From Anaerolineales bacterium (GTDB lineage: Bacteria > Chloroflexota > Anaerolineae > Anaerolineales > Villigracilaceae), in contig JAFGCG010000087.1 of assembly GCA_016932715.1 (NCBI GenBank), positions 1 to 64,000 of the forward strand: 64,000 bases of DNA, in the 5' to 3' direction. The position numbers were made by a program, and so were the translations under genes. Of this stretch, positions 1 to 8,589 are shown piece after piece (the first letter of the stretch is position 1; each line of letters opens with the position of its first letter). The notes below the pieces were generated by a model. It worked only from the letters and a program-made list of their open reading frames with translations. It searched no databases and had not been told where the DNA came from.

Positions 1-26
1 CAAGGTTTGATTTTACGGGCTTTTTT

Positions 27-90
27 CCTTCGTGACCTTTGTGTACTTTGTGGTGAGAAAGGGTTTCCCGTTAAAAACGGTAGAGCCCCT
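27..90. repeat. Dispersed intergenic repeat (CTTCGTG/CTTTGTG family plus CCGTTAAAAACGG unit)
   Basis: The stretch starts with the CTTCGTG..CTTTGTG..TTTGTGGTG pattern that recurs at about 25.5, 26.1, 36.7, 53.1, 54.3 and 56.2 kb. It continues into a unit containing CCGTTAAAAACGG, which is seen again at 53738-53762. It lies just upstream of the ABC ATPase start. The recurrence is seen directly; any role is unknown. Confidence 0.6.
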
Positions 91-112
91 TTTTGGCTTT
101 CAGGAGAACATC

Positions 113-1288
113 ATGGCCAGGATCAAACTTCACAATGTCAGCCTGACGTACGATGCCCCGCTGCATGAGCCGGTCCACAAGCTGTTCGCGACCCGGAAGG
201 AAAGCATTCAGGAAGACCTGCCTGTCGAAACGAAGGCGGGGATCACTGCGCTGGATCATGTGAATTTGACCGTTCCCCATGGACAGATCTTCGTTGTTGT
301 GGGTCCTTCAGGTTGTGGAAAGAGCACCCTGCTGCGGGTCATCGCGGGGATCGAAAAAAATTACACCGGGACGATCTCGTATGATGGGGAGGATATGCAG
401 AGTGTTCCTCCCGGAGATCGCTATATCGGCATGGTCTTCCAGAACTATGCACTTTATCCAAACTTTACCGGGGAAGGGAATTTATCCTTCTTCTTCCGGA
501 TGCACAAGATCGGTAACGAGGAAACCCGCGAGCGCATTCGCTACACGTCTGAGTTAATGGGGATCGGGTTCAAGGAGCTTTTACCGCGCCAGCCCGGGAC
601 ACTCTCCGGCGGCGAAAAGCAGCGCGTGGCGATCGCGCGCGCCATTGTCCGTGCGCCGCGCCTCTTCCTCTTCGATGAGCCGCTCTCCAACCTGGACGCA
701 AAGCTGCGCGCCCAGACGCGCTCTGAGATCAAACGTTTGCTCCACCGTTTTGCGATCACCAGCCTTTACGTCACTCACGACCAGGTGGAAGCCATTGCCC
801 TGGCGGACCAGATTGTGATCATGCACGAAGGGAAAATCGAACAGGTGGGCACCTACCAGAATTTGATGGAGCATCCTGTCAATCTGTTTGTCGCGGGTTT
901 TTTAGGGCTGCCGCCGATGAGCCTGTTTACGGGCGGCTTGATTTCCGGAAACAAGCTGGTTCTGGATGATTACCTGATTCCGCTGCCGAAACTGATCGCC
1001 TCTCTCGTTCAGGACGGGCAGGCGGTGACGCTGGGGCTGCGGCCGGAAGCGGTCAGCGTCTCAGCCGACTTGACTTCCACCAGCGGGATCCAGCTGCGGG
1101 GCGAAGTGGAAGCGTTTGAATCCGACTACGTTCATCACCTCCAGATCGTTCATCTCTGCACCGGCTCCTGGCGCTATGCAGGTCTTTGTCCCCTTGCGCT
1201 TAAACTTCGGGTCGGGCAGCTGGTTAAAGCACACATCGATTCCGACCATTTGTATTTCTTTGAGACGAAGTCTGGCTTGCGTCTATAA
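113..1288 (+). CDS. ABC transporter ATP-binding protein, MalK/UgpC-like
   Basis: This is the cytoplasmic ATPase of a carbohydrate-type ABC importer, about 391 residues. The nucleotide-binding domain shows Walker A GPSGCGKST (about 64-72), the Q-loop VFQNYALYP, the signature LSGGEKQR (about 164-171), Walker B LFLFDEP and the switch YVTHDQ. A C-terminal TOBE-like region (GLRPEAVSV) is typical of MalK proteins, which bind regulators or sense sugar there. I chose the ATG at 113 because AGGAG sits six bases upstream; the frame is open further upstream only through repeat sequence. Residues about 14-45 form an extra segment between the first strand and the A-loop that most MalK proteins lack. No permease or binding protein adjoins it, so it may be a shared ATPase serving several transporters (inference). 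Confidence 0.88.
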   Translation: MARIKLHNVSLTYDAPLHEPVHKLFATRKESIQEDLPVETKAGITALDHVNLTVPHGQIFVVVGPSGCGKSTLLRVIAGIEKNYTGTISYDGEDMQSVPPGDRYIGMVFQNYALYPNFTGEGNLSFFFRMHKIGNEETRERIRYTSELMGIGFKELLPRQPGTLSGGEKQRVAIARAIVRAPRLFLFDEPLSNLDAKLRAQTRSEIKRLLHRFAITSLYVTHDQVEAIALADQIVIMHEGKIEQVGTYQNLMEHPVNLFVAGFLGLPPMSLFTGGLISGNKLVLDDYLIPLPKLIASLVQDGQAVTLGLRPEAVSVSADLTSTSGIQLRGEVEAFESDYVHHLQIVHLCTGSWRYAGLCPLALKLRVGQLVKAHIDSDHLYFFETKSGLRL

Positions 1289-2026
1289 GCCTTGCGCTGC
1301 TTTCCACCGGGTGATCAGCATTTTCACCCTCACACGAACCTGAGCTTCCGCGCCGCCCAGCGCCCAGGCTGAGCGCGTCGCTCGTTTGGTTTCCTCGTCC
1401 ATGTCGATGAAATCATTCCATTCCTCAGCGATCCATTCTTCCATTTCGCTGGGCGTATCCCAGGTGTAGTAGTACGGAAAGAATTCTTCCCGGTCACGGA
1501 GGAACCACCCATTTCCTGAAGCCTGTATAACGGCGCGATTTGCCGCTTCGTCATCTGCCAGCGGGTTCGGAAGATCCAACACTCTGCCTGTTTCGTGGAC
1601 CTCCTGCGCGCTGATCACTTCGATCGGCCAGCGGTCCGAAACGGGGCGCAGGTCGATCAGGATGCCATTAGGCGCAAGCACTCTGCGGATTTCGCGCAAG
1701 GCATGGACCATGCCCTTGTGTTCAATTCATCAGAGCGACCACGCCAGGATGGCAATATCGAATGTCTCTTTCGCAGATGGCAAGTGCTGTGAATTGGCGC
1801 ACGCGAAATGCACTTTGTTTTGCTGGTCGGAGGGTCTATCAACAGCTGCGACGCGCAGGGCATCCCGGTCGGGATCGACGCCAATGGTCGTCTGCGTGCT
1901 TTTAGCATACTGCCATGTCAGGCGTCCCTCGCCGCAGCCGATTTCCAGCACGCGTTTGCCTGTGAAGTCTGCGAACCCATGCAGATACTTTGTTTCGTTG
2001 CGTTCAGTGTCTTTTTGGAGGGTCAT
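1283..2026 (-). CDS. Class I SAM-dependent methyltransferase with tandem in-frame TGA codons (candidate Sec-Sec protein)
   Basis: A single reading frame of 248 codons runs from ATG at 2026 to TAA at 1283, interrupted only by two adjacent TGA codons at 1732-1727 (residues 99 and 100). The N-terminal part has methyltransferase motif I VLEIGCGEG (26-34) and motif II IGVDPD. The part after the TGAs continues in the same frame with the usual ALREIRRVLAPNGILIDLRP strand and helix. The TGAs directly follow FDIAILAWSL, the motif IV region beside the substrate pocket. A hairpin of eight base pairs with loop GUC begins 10 bases after the second TGA, so its loop lies in the bacterial SECIS window. Read with selenocysteine, the product is 247 residues. 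It lies 39 bases downstream of the anion transporter, probably in one operon. The substrate is unknown. The alternatives are a decayed gene or two sequencing errors, both less likely because the frame is otherwise intact. Confidence 0.75.
1698..1732 (-). promoter_or_regulatory. Candidate bacterial SECIS element for the methyltransferase TGA-TGA
   Basis: On the minus strand the TGA-TGA (1732-1727) is followed by a stem with 5' arm 1716-1709 and 3' arm 1705-1698. All eight positions pair, including one G-U. The three-base loop is G-U-C (1708-1706), so the unpaired apical G that SelB requires is present. The loop starts 18 bases after the second TGA and 21 after the first. The loop region GGUC resembles that of the E. 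coli fdhF element. It was folded by eye. Confidence 0.6.
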
Positions 2027-2065
2027 TGGAATGTTCCGCGCGTGAATAGTGATCGTCTTTCGATA

Positions 2066-3856
2066 TTATAAGGGCCAGAAGATAAGGATGAGAGGGATGG
2101 CGACAACAGCAATGATAATTTCCAGAAGCAATCCCATGCGCCAGTAATCTCCAAACTTATAACCGCCAGGTCCCATCACCAGGGTGTTCGACTGATGCCC
2201 AATGGGCGTCAGAAAGGCGCACGAGGCGCCAATAGTGATCGCCATGAGAAATGGATCAATGGATACATCCATCCCCTGCGCAATGCTGATCCCGATGGGT
2301 GCCATCAGAACAACCGCGGCAGCATTGTTCACCAGGTCGGAGAGGAACATGGTTGCCACGAGGATGATGACCAGGGTAACTGCGGCGGGGATCCGGTCGG
2401 AGATCTGCAGGATGGAGTTCGCGATCAGTCGTGCCCCGCCGGTTGTCTCCAGCGCGCTGCCCACCGGGATCATCGCGCCGAGCAGGATGATGATGGGCCA
2501 ATCCACTTTTTCATATGCCTCCTGGAGGGAGACGAGTTTGGTCATCACCATTAGCAGGACGGCCGCGACGACAGAGATCTGGACGGGAACGAAGCCCAGT
2601 GCCGCGGCGGCCAGGGCGGAGATAAAGATCAGGAGCGCCAGGACCATCTGGCGGGGTTGTCCAATGTGCAGATCGCGTCCCGCTAACGGCAGACATCCGA
2701 GAGTCTCGATCACCCTCTTCAGGGTCTCTGTATGGCTTTGCAGAAGCAGCACATCGCCGTTTTGAAAACGGATGCGGTCCAGGCGCCTTCTCAGAATCCT
2801 GCCCTGCCGCGAAATGGCAAGCAGGTTTACTCCATACTTTGCCCGCAGATCGAGGCTCCGGGCAGTGTTGCCTGTCATGAGCGAATCGGGCATGACCACT
2901 GCTTCCAATAAGGCAACCTCGTCCGATTCCAGATCCTCCCGGTGGATCTCCTCGCTCCCCACCAGTTCGAGCCCGGATATGCCAGCCAGTTTCTTGATGT
3001 TCTCCACGCCCGCGCTGACGATCAGGATGTCATCTGCCTGCAGTTTCGTGTGCGCCGAGGGTTCCATGCGCCGCTCGCTGCCGCGTACCAGCCCGATGAT
3101 CAGGATCTCCGCTTTTGAAAAGTCGTCCACTTCGCTCAATCGTTTTCCGTTCAACCTGGATTCTTTGGATAATCGTACCTCAGTGATGTAGTTCTCGATG
3201 TCGAACAGATCGTCAGATGAGTCTCTTGCGCGGCGCGAGGGGATCAGCCTCCAGCCGATCAGCACAATGAATAATAATCCTGCAACGGCGATGCCGCCAC
3301 CGACTGGCGTGAAATCGAACATGCCGAACGGTTCCGCGCCGGTCCCTTCCCGGAAAGACGCGGCGATGATGTTTGGCGGTGTCCCGATCAGCGTTGTCAT
3401 CCCGCCAAGTAATGATGCAAAGGCAAGGGGCATCAGCAGGGACGAAGCCGGGATTTGTTTCCTGCGCGCAAGTTGAAGCACCACAGGCAATAATAATGCC
3501 AGCGCCCCCACATTGTTCATAAACGCGGATAACACTGCGACGAGCCCGGTCAGGGCAGCCAGCTGGATCGTGATCCCGCCCTTCAAACGCGACAGCCGTT
3601 CCCCGATCATGTCAACGACGCCTGAGTTTTGCAGACCTCGGCTTAGCACAAGCACCGCAGCGACGGTCACCACCGCCGAGTTGCTAAAGCCTGTGAAAGC
3701 GTGTTCCACCGGGATAAGCCCTGTCAGCGTCACGATCAGCAGAGCGATCAGCGCGACCAAATCATAGCGCCAGCGGCCCGTGATGAATAATATCAGGGTC
3801 AATAACAGCGTTCCAAAGATGATCCATTGCTCGGTGGTTATTATGTGCATTATCAC
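2066..3856 (-). CDS. DASS/SLC13-family sodium:anion symporter with two TrkA-C domains
   Basis: This is a polytopic inner-membrane transporter of about 596 residues from the divalent anion/sodium symporter (ArsB/NhaD) superfamily. These proteins move sulfate, dicarboxylates or similar anions. The two membrane halves each carry the family hairpin motifs: MNNVGALALLLP and IGTPPN in the first, and NNAAAVVLMAP and PIGHQSNTLV in the second. Between them, about residues 210-400, lie two cytosolic RCK_C (TrkA-C) domains that probably bind a regulatory ligand. The start is GTG at 3856, overlapping the dehydrogenase stop by four bases (GTGA). ATG at 3850 is the alternative. The substrate cannot be told from sequence. 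Confidence 0.87.
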   Translation of the reverse strand: MIMHIITTEQWIIFGTLLLTLILFITGRWRYDLVALIALLIVTLTGLIPVEHAFTGFSNSAVVTVAAVLVLSRGLQNSGVVDMIGERLSRLKGGITIQLAALTGLVAVLSAFMNNVGALALLLPVVLQLARRKQIPASSLLMPLAFASLLGGMTTLIGTPPNIIAASFREGTGAEPFGMFDFTPVGGGIAVAGLLFIVLIGWRLIPSRRARDSSDDLFDIENYITEVRLSKESRLNGKRLSEVDDFSKAEILIIGLVRGSERRMEPSAHTKLQADDILIVSAGVENIKKLAGISGLELVGSEEIHREDLESDEVALLEAVVMPDSLMTGNTARSLDLRAKYGVNLLAISRQGRILRRRLDRIRFQNGDVLLLQSHTETLKRVIETLGCLPLAGRDLHIGQPRQMVLALLIFISALAAAALGFVPVQISVVAAVLLMVMTKLVSLQEAYEKVDWPIIILLGAMIPVGSALETTGGARLIANSILQISDRIPAAVTLVIILVATMFLSDLVNNAAAVVLMAPIGISIAQGMDVSIDPFLMAITIGASCAFLTPIGHQSNTLVMGPGGYKFGDYWRMGLLLEIIIAVVAIPLILIFWPL

Positions 3857-4908
3857 TGCCCCGAAATATGCAATACCTTTGCTCCGTGAATTTTTCCCTG
3901 TTTCAATTCGAGCAATGCCTGGTTGGCATCCTGCAAATCATATTCCTGAACCTCAGGTCTAATGTTTGCCGCCGCGGCCAGTTCCAGAAATTCATGCACA
4001 TCCGCGCGGGTCACATTTGCCACGGACTTGATCTCCTTTTCCATCCATAGCTGCGAGGCGTAATCCAGTTTCAACAGGACTTCCTTGTCCGTTTCCTCTT
4101 TGCGGATGGCATTGATGACAAGCCGGCCGCCCGGCTTGAGACGTTTCAGCGCTTCCAGGTCCGGACTCCAGACGGGCGTGGTGTCGATGAGCGCGTCCAA
4201 CTCCTCGGGCGGGACTCCGTCGATCACGCCAGCCCAGGCGGCTCCCAGCGACGAGGCGAATTCGCGCTCCTGCGGGTTTCTGCTGAACACAAAGATCTTT
4301 GAAGCAGGATATTTATATTTTGCGGTTTTCAACACGATGTGATTCGATCCGCCGAAGCCCATCAGCCCGAGGGATTGCCCATCGTGCAGGTTGGTTAATT
4401 TCAAGGCGCGATAACCGACGGCTCCTGCGCACAGAAGTGGCGCGGCTTCCGAATCAGAGATCGCATCAGGGATGGGATGGACGAAGTCCGCGCGGACTGT
4501 CATGTACTCCGCATAGCCCCCGTTGAGGTCGCGCCCGGTTGCTTTGAAGCCGGGGCAAAGATTCTCCTGCCCCGACAGACAATACTGGCAGCCCCCGCAC
4601 GCGGAGGCGATCCATGCCACACCGACGCGCTGACCCATTTGGAGTCCAGCGGCTTGCCGCTGAGTTCCCGGCGGCAAGCCGCCTGACTCCATAATCGTTC
4701 CCACCACCTGGTGCCCCAGAATGACCGGCAAGCGCGGCGGGGGAGTGCGCCCTTCGATTTCGTCCAGCTCCGTGTGGCAGACTCCGCACCTCGTCACGCG
4801 CAGCAGGACCTCGCCCGGAAGGAGAATCGGCTCGGGGTGTTGAACCAGCCGGAGGGGCGCGTGATCCGGCTTTACCTCCCCAAGGGCTTCAAGAATCATC
4901 GCTTTCAT
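3853..4908 (-). CDS. Zinc-dependent alcohol dehydrogenase family protein
   Basis: This is a medium-chain dehydrogenase of 351 residues. The catalytic zinc site is shown by CGVCHTELD and GHQVVGTI. The structural zinc site is shown by CGGCQYCLSGQENLC. The nucleotide-binding region contains GLMGFGGSNH in place of the textbook GxGxxG, so the coenzyme preference is uncertain. It probably oxidises or reduces an alcohol/aldehyde pair with NAD(P). Residues about 73-89 (SGGLPPGTQRQAAGLQ) are encoded by a GC-rich inverted repeat at 4641-4690 and replace the short loop normally found between GHE/GHQ and the GDRVG motif. The gene is translationally coupled to the anion transporter downstream. Confidence 0.88.
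   Translation of the reverse strand: MKAMILEALGEVKPDHAPLRLVQHPEPILLPGEVLLRVTRCGVCHTELDEIEGRTPPPRLPVILGHQVVGTIMESGGLPPGTQRQAAGLQMGQRVGVAWIASACGGCQYCLSGQENLCPGFKATGRDLNGGYAEYMTVRADFVHPIPDAISDSEAAPLLCAGAVGYRALKLTNLHDGQSLGLMGFGGSNHIVLKTAKYKYPASKIFVFSRNPQEREFASSLGAAWAGVIDGVPPEELDALIDTTPVWSPDLEALKRLKPGGRLVINAIRKEETDKEVLLKLDYASQLWMEKEIKSVANVTRADVHEFLELAAAANIRPEVQEYDLQDANQALLELKQGKIHGAKVLHISGQ
4641..4690. repeat. GC-rich inverted repeat inside the alcohol dehydrogenase gene
   Basis: GGAGTC at the left end and GACTCC at the right end bracket two arms built on GCGGCTTGCCGC and GGCGGCAAGCCGCC. The element keeps the reading frame and encodes an extra loop. The repeat is seen directly; insertion is inferred from the alcohol dehydrogenase family pattern. 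Confidence 0.6.
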
Positions 4909-4937
4909 AAACGTAATTCACCTCAACAATATTTTTT

Positions 4938-5042
4938 CGTCATTGCGAGCGAAGCGAAGCAATCTCATTTACTGTTTCAAAAGTATTTCGTGTGAGATTG
5001 CTTCGCTACTCGGCGTTTGAGCCTCGGGGCTCGCAATGACGG
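4938..5042. repeat. Intergenic inverted repeat, CATTGCGAGCGAAGCGAAGC family
   Basis: The left arm (about 4938-4967) begins with CGTCATTGCGAGC and ends with GCAATCTCA. The right arm (about 4993-5042) starts with TGAGATTGCTTCGC and ends with CTCGCAATGACGG. Together they form an imperfect palindrome of about 105 bases between the ICMT-like gene and the dehydrogenase. A related copy occupies 12715-12845. Repeats of this family are widespread in bacteria and are mobile only with help from elsewhere (inference). Confidence 0.7.
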
Positions 5043-5068
5043 ATATCGCAGGCGTTTTGTGACACGTT

Positions 5069-5620
5069 TTAGAAAATATACGGAACGAACATCCTGGTCG
5101 TTTTCCTATATTCCTGATACTGAGGACCGAAAAAGCGGGTGCATTCCGCCTCGTCGGCTCTGGCAGTGGCGACCAGGAAGAGGGTCGCCGCGATTGCCAG
5201 AGCCGATCCAAGCAACGAAGGAGACTTGAAGAAGATGCCCCACGCCAGAAGAAACAGCGAGCTGTACAGTGGATGGCGGATGTAATGATAGATGCCACTC
5301 GTCACCAGTGTCGTGGTCTTCTCGAACGCTATCAGGGATGGTTCGCCTTCTCTGTGCTCTGTGGGTTTTCCGCGCGTGCGCAGGGACTGAACTCCGAACA
5401 CGAGCGGCACGATACAAAGGACGAGCAACACCCATGAGATGATCTGATACCATGCAAATGGCTTGTAGAACCAGACGCTCATGTTGATGGCAAATAGTGC
5501 CAGGATGACTTCCCAGGCGAAGAAGCGGTAGAAACCGTGTGAGCCGGGCTGGCGCAGAGATTTCCACGAGATCGCGCTGATGATCAGCGAACCTACGATG
5601 AAGATGATCCACTGGTACAT
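5069..5620 (-). CDS. Isoprenylcysteine carboxyl methyltransferase (ICMT/PEMT)-like membrane protein
   Basis: The 183-residue protein has four to five hydrophobic segments and the C-terminal PEMT/ICMT signature. That signature is GIYHYIRHPLYSS followed by a hydrophobic hairpin and then ADEAECTRFFGPQYQEYRKTTRMFVPYI. In this family the RHPxY segment and the late Glu/Arg pair hold S-adenosylmethionine. Members methylate lipid or small hydrophobic substrates at the membrane. The substrate here is unknown. The start ATG at 5620 gives a first transmembrane helix at once. It lies 29 bases downstream of the DUF5680 gene. Confidence 0.8.
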   Translation of the reverse strand: MYQWIIFIVGSLIISAISWKSLRQPGSHGFYRFFAWEVILALFAINMSVWFYKPFAWYQIISWVLLVLCIVPLVFGVQSLRTRGKPTEHREGEPSLIAFEKTTTLVTSGIYHYIRHPLYSSLFLLAWGIFFKSPSLLGSALAIAATLFLVATARADEAECTRFFGPQYQEYRKTTRMFVPYIF

Positions 5621-5649
5621 TGAAAGCTTGCTCCTTTTTTCCTTTTGGT

Positions 5650-6114
5650 TCAGTCTTTGATCAGCCCGCCGTGATAGACCAGTTCGTAGGCCACCTCCTG
5701 CCCGCGGCGGATGAACTCGCGCCCGTGAAAAGAGTCTGCTTTACCTTCGCTGGTATCCACATAGGTCAGGTCATTTTCCGTGTGCTCGAAGCCTCCCAGG
5801 AAACGATCTTCCCGATACATGCGGGAGAGACTGGCTTTGATCATTTGGCCAGCCTGTGCGGCAGTGAGCAGGTCAGTTCGCAGGATGCGGCCGTAATAGT
5901 TCATTGCCCAGACAGGTTTCCCGGCAAAATAAACTACTTCTTCTCCGATGAAGTCCGTTCCTCCGAAATAGCTATCGAGGTAAGTCCACTCACCATCCGC
6001 GCAGCGCAGGTCATGAGAACCCGGGCGGCAGGAAGTGGTATGTTCGCCGTTGCCAACATAGGTCGCGGCTTTGGCGTGGACGATGAATGCCTCGAGTGCG
6101 GGAACATTCAGCAT
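5650..6114 (-). CDS. DUF5680 domain-containing protein
   Basis: This is a small soluble protein of 154 residues that matches the DUF5680 pattern. It has an N-terminal FIVHAKAATYVGNG segment and then RPGSHDLRCADGEWTYLDSYFGGTDFIGEEVVYFAGKPVWAMNYYG split over two strands, followed by RILRTDLL. The Trp/Tyr/Gly-rich sheet residues are typical. The function of the family is not established; it is often found alone or fused to helix-turn-helix domains. It sits between upp and the ICMT-like gene on the same strand with short gaps (30 and 29 bases), so co-transcription is likely. Confidence 0.75.
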   Translation of the reverse strand: MLNVPALEAFIVHAKAATYVGNGEHTTSCRPGSHDLRCADGEWTYLDSYFGGTDFIGEEVVYFAGKPVWAMNYYGRILRTDLLTAAQAGQMIKASLSRMYREDRFLGGFEHTENDLTYVDTSEGKADSFHGREFIRRGQEVAYELVYHGGLIKD

Positions 6115-6144
6115 TGTTTACTCCTGAAAAGCTGATTGCTATTA

Positions 6145-6771
6145 TTACCCTGTCCCAAACTGACGGTCGCCGGCATCGCCCAGGCCCGGCACAATGTAAG
6201 CGCGTTCGTTGAGATGATCGTCGATCGCCGCGAGATAGAGGGGAATGTCGGGATGCGCCTGCTGCATCGCGGCAACGCCTTCGGGCGCGCCGATCAGACC
6301 CACGAACTTGATTTTCTTCACACCCCAGCGCTTGAGCACGTCCGCGGTGGCGGTGGCGGAGCCGCCTGTGGCAAGCATGGGATCGAGGATCAAACACACA
6401 GAGACGGTCGGTTCGAGTGGCAGCTTGTTGTAATATTCCACGGGCCGCAGGGTATGCTCGTCGCGGTACAGACCGATATGCCAGACCTCCGCACTCGGCA
6501 TCAAGCCCCAGATTCCCTCGACCATGCCAAGGCCCGCGCGCAGGATGGGCACCAGGCCGATCTTTTCCTGCAATTCCGTGCCCGTCATTTTCGCCAGAGG
6601 TGTTTCGATTTCGCGCGGTGTGACAGCCAGGTCGGCGGTCGCTTCATAGGCAAGCAGCGCCGCGATCTCGCGCACCAGTTCCCGGAATTTCTTGGGTTCT
6701 GTTCTTTTGTCTCTCAGGCGGGAAAGTTTGTGGGCAACGAGCGGATGTGTGGATGCGTAGACGTTTGACAT
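6145..6771 (-). CDS. upp: Uracil phosphoribosyltransferase
   Basis: The enzyme converts uracil and PRPP to UMP in pyrimidine salvage. The 208-residue product has the usual length. The PRPP loop is [15 protein letters not shown] (about 128-142). The uracil-binding C-terminus carries the [12 protein letters not shown] motif. [12 protein letters not shown] (about 75-86) is the flexible-loop region. ATG at 6771 is preceded by GGAGG at an ideal distance; the frame extends 56 codons further upstream but without family similarity. A phosphorylase for pyrimidine nucleosides lies at 20959-22254, so both salvage steps are encoded in the window. Confidence 0.95.
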   Translation of the reverse strand: MSNVYASTHPLVAHKLSRLRDKRTEPKKFRELVREIAALLAYEATADLAVTPREIETPLAKMTGTELQEKIGLVPILRAGLGMVEGIWGLMPSAEVWHIGLYRDEHTLRPVEYYNKLPLEPTVSVCLILDPMLATGGSATATADVLKRWGVKKIKFVGLIGAPEGVAAMQQAHPDIPLYLAAIDDHLNERAYIVPGLGDAGDRQFGTG

Positions 6772-6879
6772 GATTGCCTCCGACGAATAGGTTACTTTAT
6801 TATAGCCTTGATGGTGCCTTTTGACCCGTGACTTCAGCCCTCCTTTTGCGTACATTAAGAAGAGAACAAGGAGCTCGGG

Positions 6880-7770
6880 ATGAAACTTGAAGGCTTGCAT
6901 ATCCTGCTGACCTATCAATGTACGTGCGAGTGCGATCATTGTTTTGTGTGGGGAAGTCCACGGCAGTCGGGAACGCTTACGCTCGAACAGATCGAACAGA
7001 TCCTCCAGCAGGCAAAAGAGGCGGGGGTCACATCCATTTACTTCGAGGGCGGTGAGCCGTTTTTGTATTACCCGATTTTGGTGCAGGCCGTTCGCAAGGC
7101 AGCCGGCCTGGGTTTCTCGGTCGGGATTGTGACCAACGCGTATTGGGCAAATTCCGTGTCAGACGCGGAGGAGTGGCTGCGCCCGTTCGTGGGGCGGCTG
7201 GCCGATCTTTCGGTGAGCAGCGACTTGTTTCATTGCACGGAGGCTGTGGGGGAGTGCCCGCAAAACGCGCTGGTCGCTGCCAAGTGGCTGAACATTCCCA
7301 CCGGCATGCTCAGTGTCGCGCAGCCGGAGGTCGAGGCGCCGCAATCCCATGGTCAGATCGAAAATGAGAGCGCGGTCATGTATCGCGGGCGGGCGGCGGT
7401 GAACCTCTCGGGGCGCGTGACCGGCCAGCCCTGGGAAAGCCTCGATTCCTGTCCGCACGAAGACCTGCGCGCGCCGGGTCGCATCCATCTCGATCCGCTG
7501 GGCAACCTGCATATCTGTCAGGGGATTGCGATCGGGAATGTGTTCGCGAAACCCCTGAAGCAGATCTGTGAGGAATACGATCCGGACGCTCATCCAATTT
7601 GCGGGCCGCTGCTGGAGGGGGGACCGGCCGCGCTGGTGGCGGAATACAACCTCCCCCACGAATCTTCCTACGCCGACGCCTGTCACCTGTGCTACGCCGC
7701 GCGGACAGCGCTGCGGCCGCGCTTTCCGGAATGCCTCAATCCCGATCAAATGTATGGGGTGATGGAATAA
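6880..7770 (+). CDS. Radical SAM domain protein
   Basis: The 296-residue protein begins with a radical SAM core whose CxxxCxxC motif (C16, C20, C23 in [15 protein letters not shown]) binds the [4Fe-4S] cluster and S-adenosylmethionine. GGEPFLY (about 56-62) is the SAM amino-group motif. Later cysteines ([21 protein letters not shown]) could hold an auxiliary SPASM-like cluster. The substrate is not recognisable. It is divergent from upp, with GGAGC upstream of the ATG at 6880. The neighbouring genes give no pathway clue. Confidence 0.82.
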   Translation: MKLEGLHILLTYQCTCECDHCFVWGSPRQSGTLTLEQIEQILQQAKEAGVTSIYFEGGEPFLYYPILVQAVRKAAGLGFSVGIVTNAYWANSVSDAEEWLRPFVGRLADLSVSSDLFHCTEAVGECPQNALVAAKWLNIPTGMLSVAQPEVEAPQSHGQIENESAVMYRGRAAVNLSGRVTGQPWESLDSCPHEDLRAPGRIHLDPLGNLHICQGIAIGNVFAKPLKQICEEYDPDAHPICGPLLEGGPAALVAEYNLPHESSYADACHLCYAARTALRPRFPECLNPDQMYGVME

Positions 7771-7846
7771 GAACGAATTGGTCTGGCGCCTTATCGATGA
7801 GACCGAGGGCGGATAAGGGGAAGGTAGAATGAATTCCTACAGCACG

Positions 7847-8536
7847 CTATTGAATTGGTTGCGCCCGCGGTGGTTTTTGCACGCCAGACGGGTTTGTGAG
7901 CGGACTGATAGCGTTCCTTGCTCCCTGAATGAAAAGGTCCTGGAATAAGTGGGTCATTTCTTTGGGAGTGTGGCGCATCCCCTCCTCCAGCCACCAGTCC
8001 ACACTGCTGAGAAGCGCTCCACTGAAAAAGGCTGCAAAGAACTCGATCGGCACTTTGAAAAGAAACGGGATTGGGTCCGTTTTCGCCTTCGCTTCCACGA
8101 ACTGAGTGATCGCCCCGGTGCTGATTTTCCGGATGCGTTCGATGATCCGACTGGACCGTTCGCTCTTTAACAGGATGTAGTAAAGCTCTGCATTTTCATG
8201 GATGTGTTCAAAGACAATGAGCAGGGGAGGAGCCGATCTTTTTTCCGTGGAAGCGGCGGCGTCTTTCTCGGATTCCAACCAGGCTGAAAACGGGATTTCC
8301 GATAGAGCCTGCACCTTTTCGTTTGCCATTTCACTGAACTCTTCCAACAGCAGGTCTTCCTTATCCTTGTAGTGCAGGTAAAAGGTGGCGCGACCCACAT
8401 TTGCCCGCTCTGTGATCTCCTCAATGGAGATGGCATCGTAGCCTTTTTCCTTGATGAGTTCGAGCAGGGCTGTGCGCAGGGACTGGCGCGTACGCTGGAT
8501 GCGTCGATCCGTTTTGTTTTTTATGGGGTGGGTCAT
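7847..8536 (-). CDS. TetR family transcriptional regulator
   Basis: This is a 229-residue repressor-type protein. The N-terminal helix-turn-helix covers about residues 12-60, with ELIKEKGYDAISIEEITERANVGRATFYLHYKDKEDLL. The longer C-terminal domain is for ligand binding and dimerisation. It is transcribed divergently from the MacB-like export cassette. An imperfect palindrome (8587-8620) overlaps the cassette promoter between them, so it probably represses both the cassette and itself until an inducer binds (inference). The C-terminal 25 residues are Pro/Arg-rich and unlike the family. Confidence 0.9.
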   Translation of the reverse strand: MTHPIKNKTDRRIQRTRQSLRTALLELIKEKGYDAISIEEITERANVGRATFYLHYKDKEDLLLEEFSEMANEKVQALSEIPFSAWLESEKDAAASTEKRSAPPLLIVFEHIHENAELYYILLKSERSSRIIERIRKISTGAITQFVEAKAKTDPIPFLFKVPIEFFAAFFSGALLSSVDWWLEEGMRHTPKEMTHLFQDLFIQGARNAISPLTNPSGVQKPPRAQPIQ

Positions 8537-8561
8537 AGATTAGACCTTTCTCAGATGTGCG

Positions 8562-8589
8562 TTGACACTCTTCCATTACCAATTATAAT
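8562..8589 (+). promoter_or_regulatory. Sigma-70 type promoter for the ABC export cassette
   Basis: A consensus -35 TTGACA (8562-8567), a 16-base spacer and a consensus -10 TATAAT (8584-8589) point towards the ABC operon. Transcription would start near 8596, inside the left arm of the candidate operator. This gives a leader of about 80 bases before the GTG at 8676. Confidence 0.7.

Noticed and set aside
1727-1732. Reading the methyltransferase as a frameshifted pseudogene
   Set aside because: The segments before and after the stops are in the same frame, and both stops are TGA with a hairpin at SECIS distance, so a simple frameshift does not apply.
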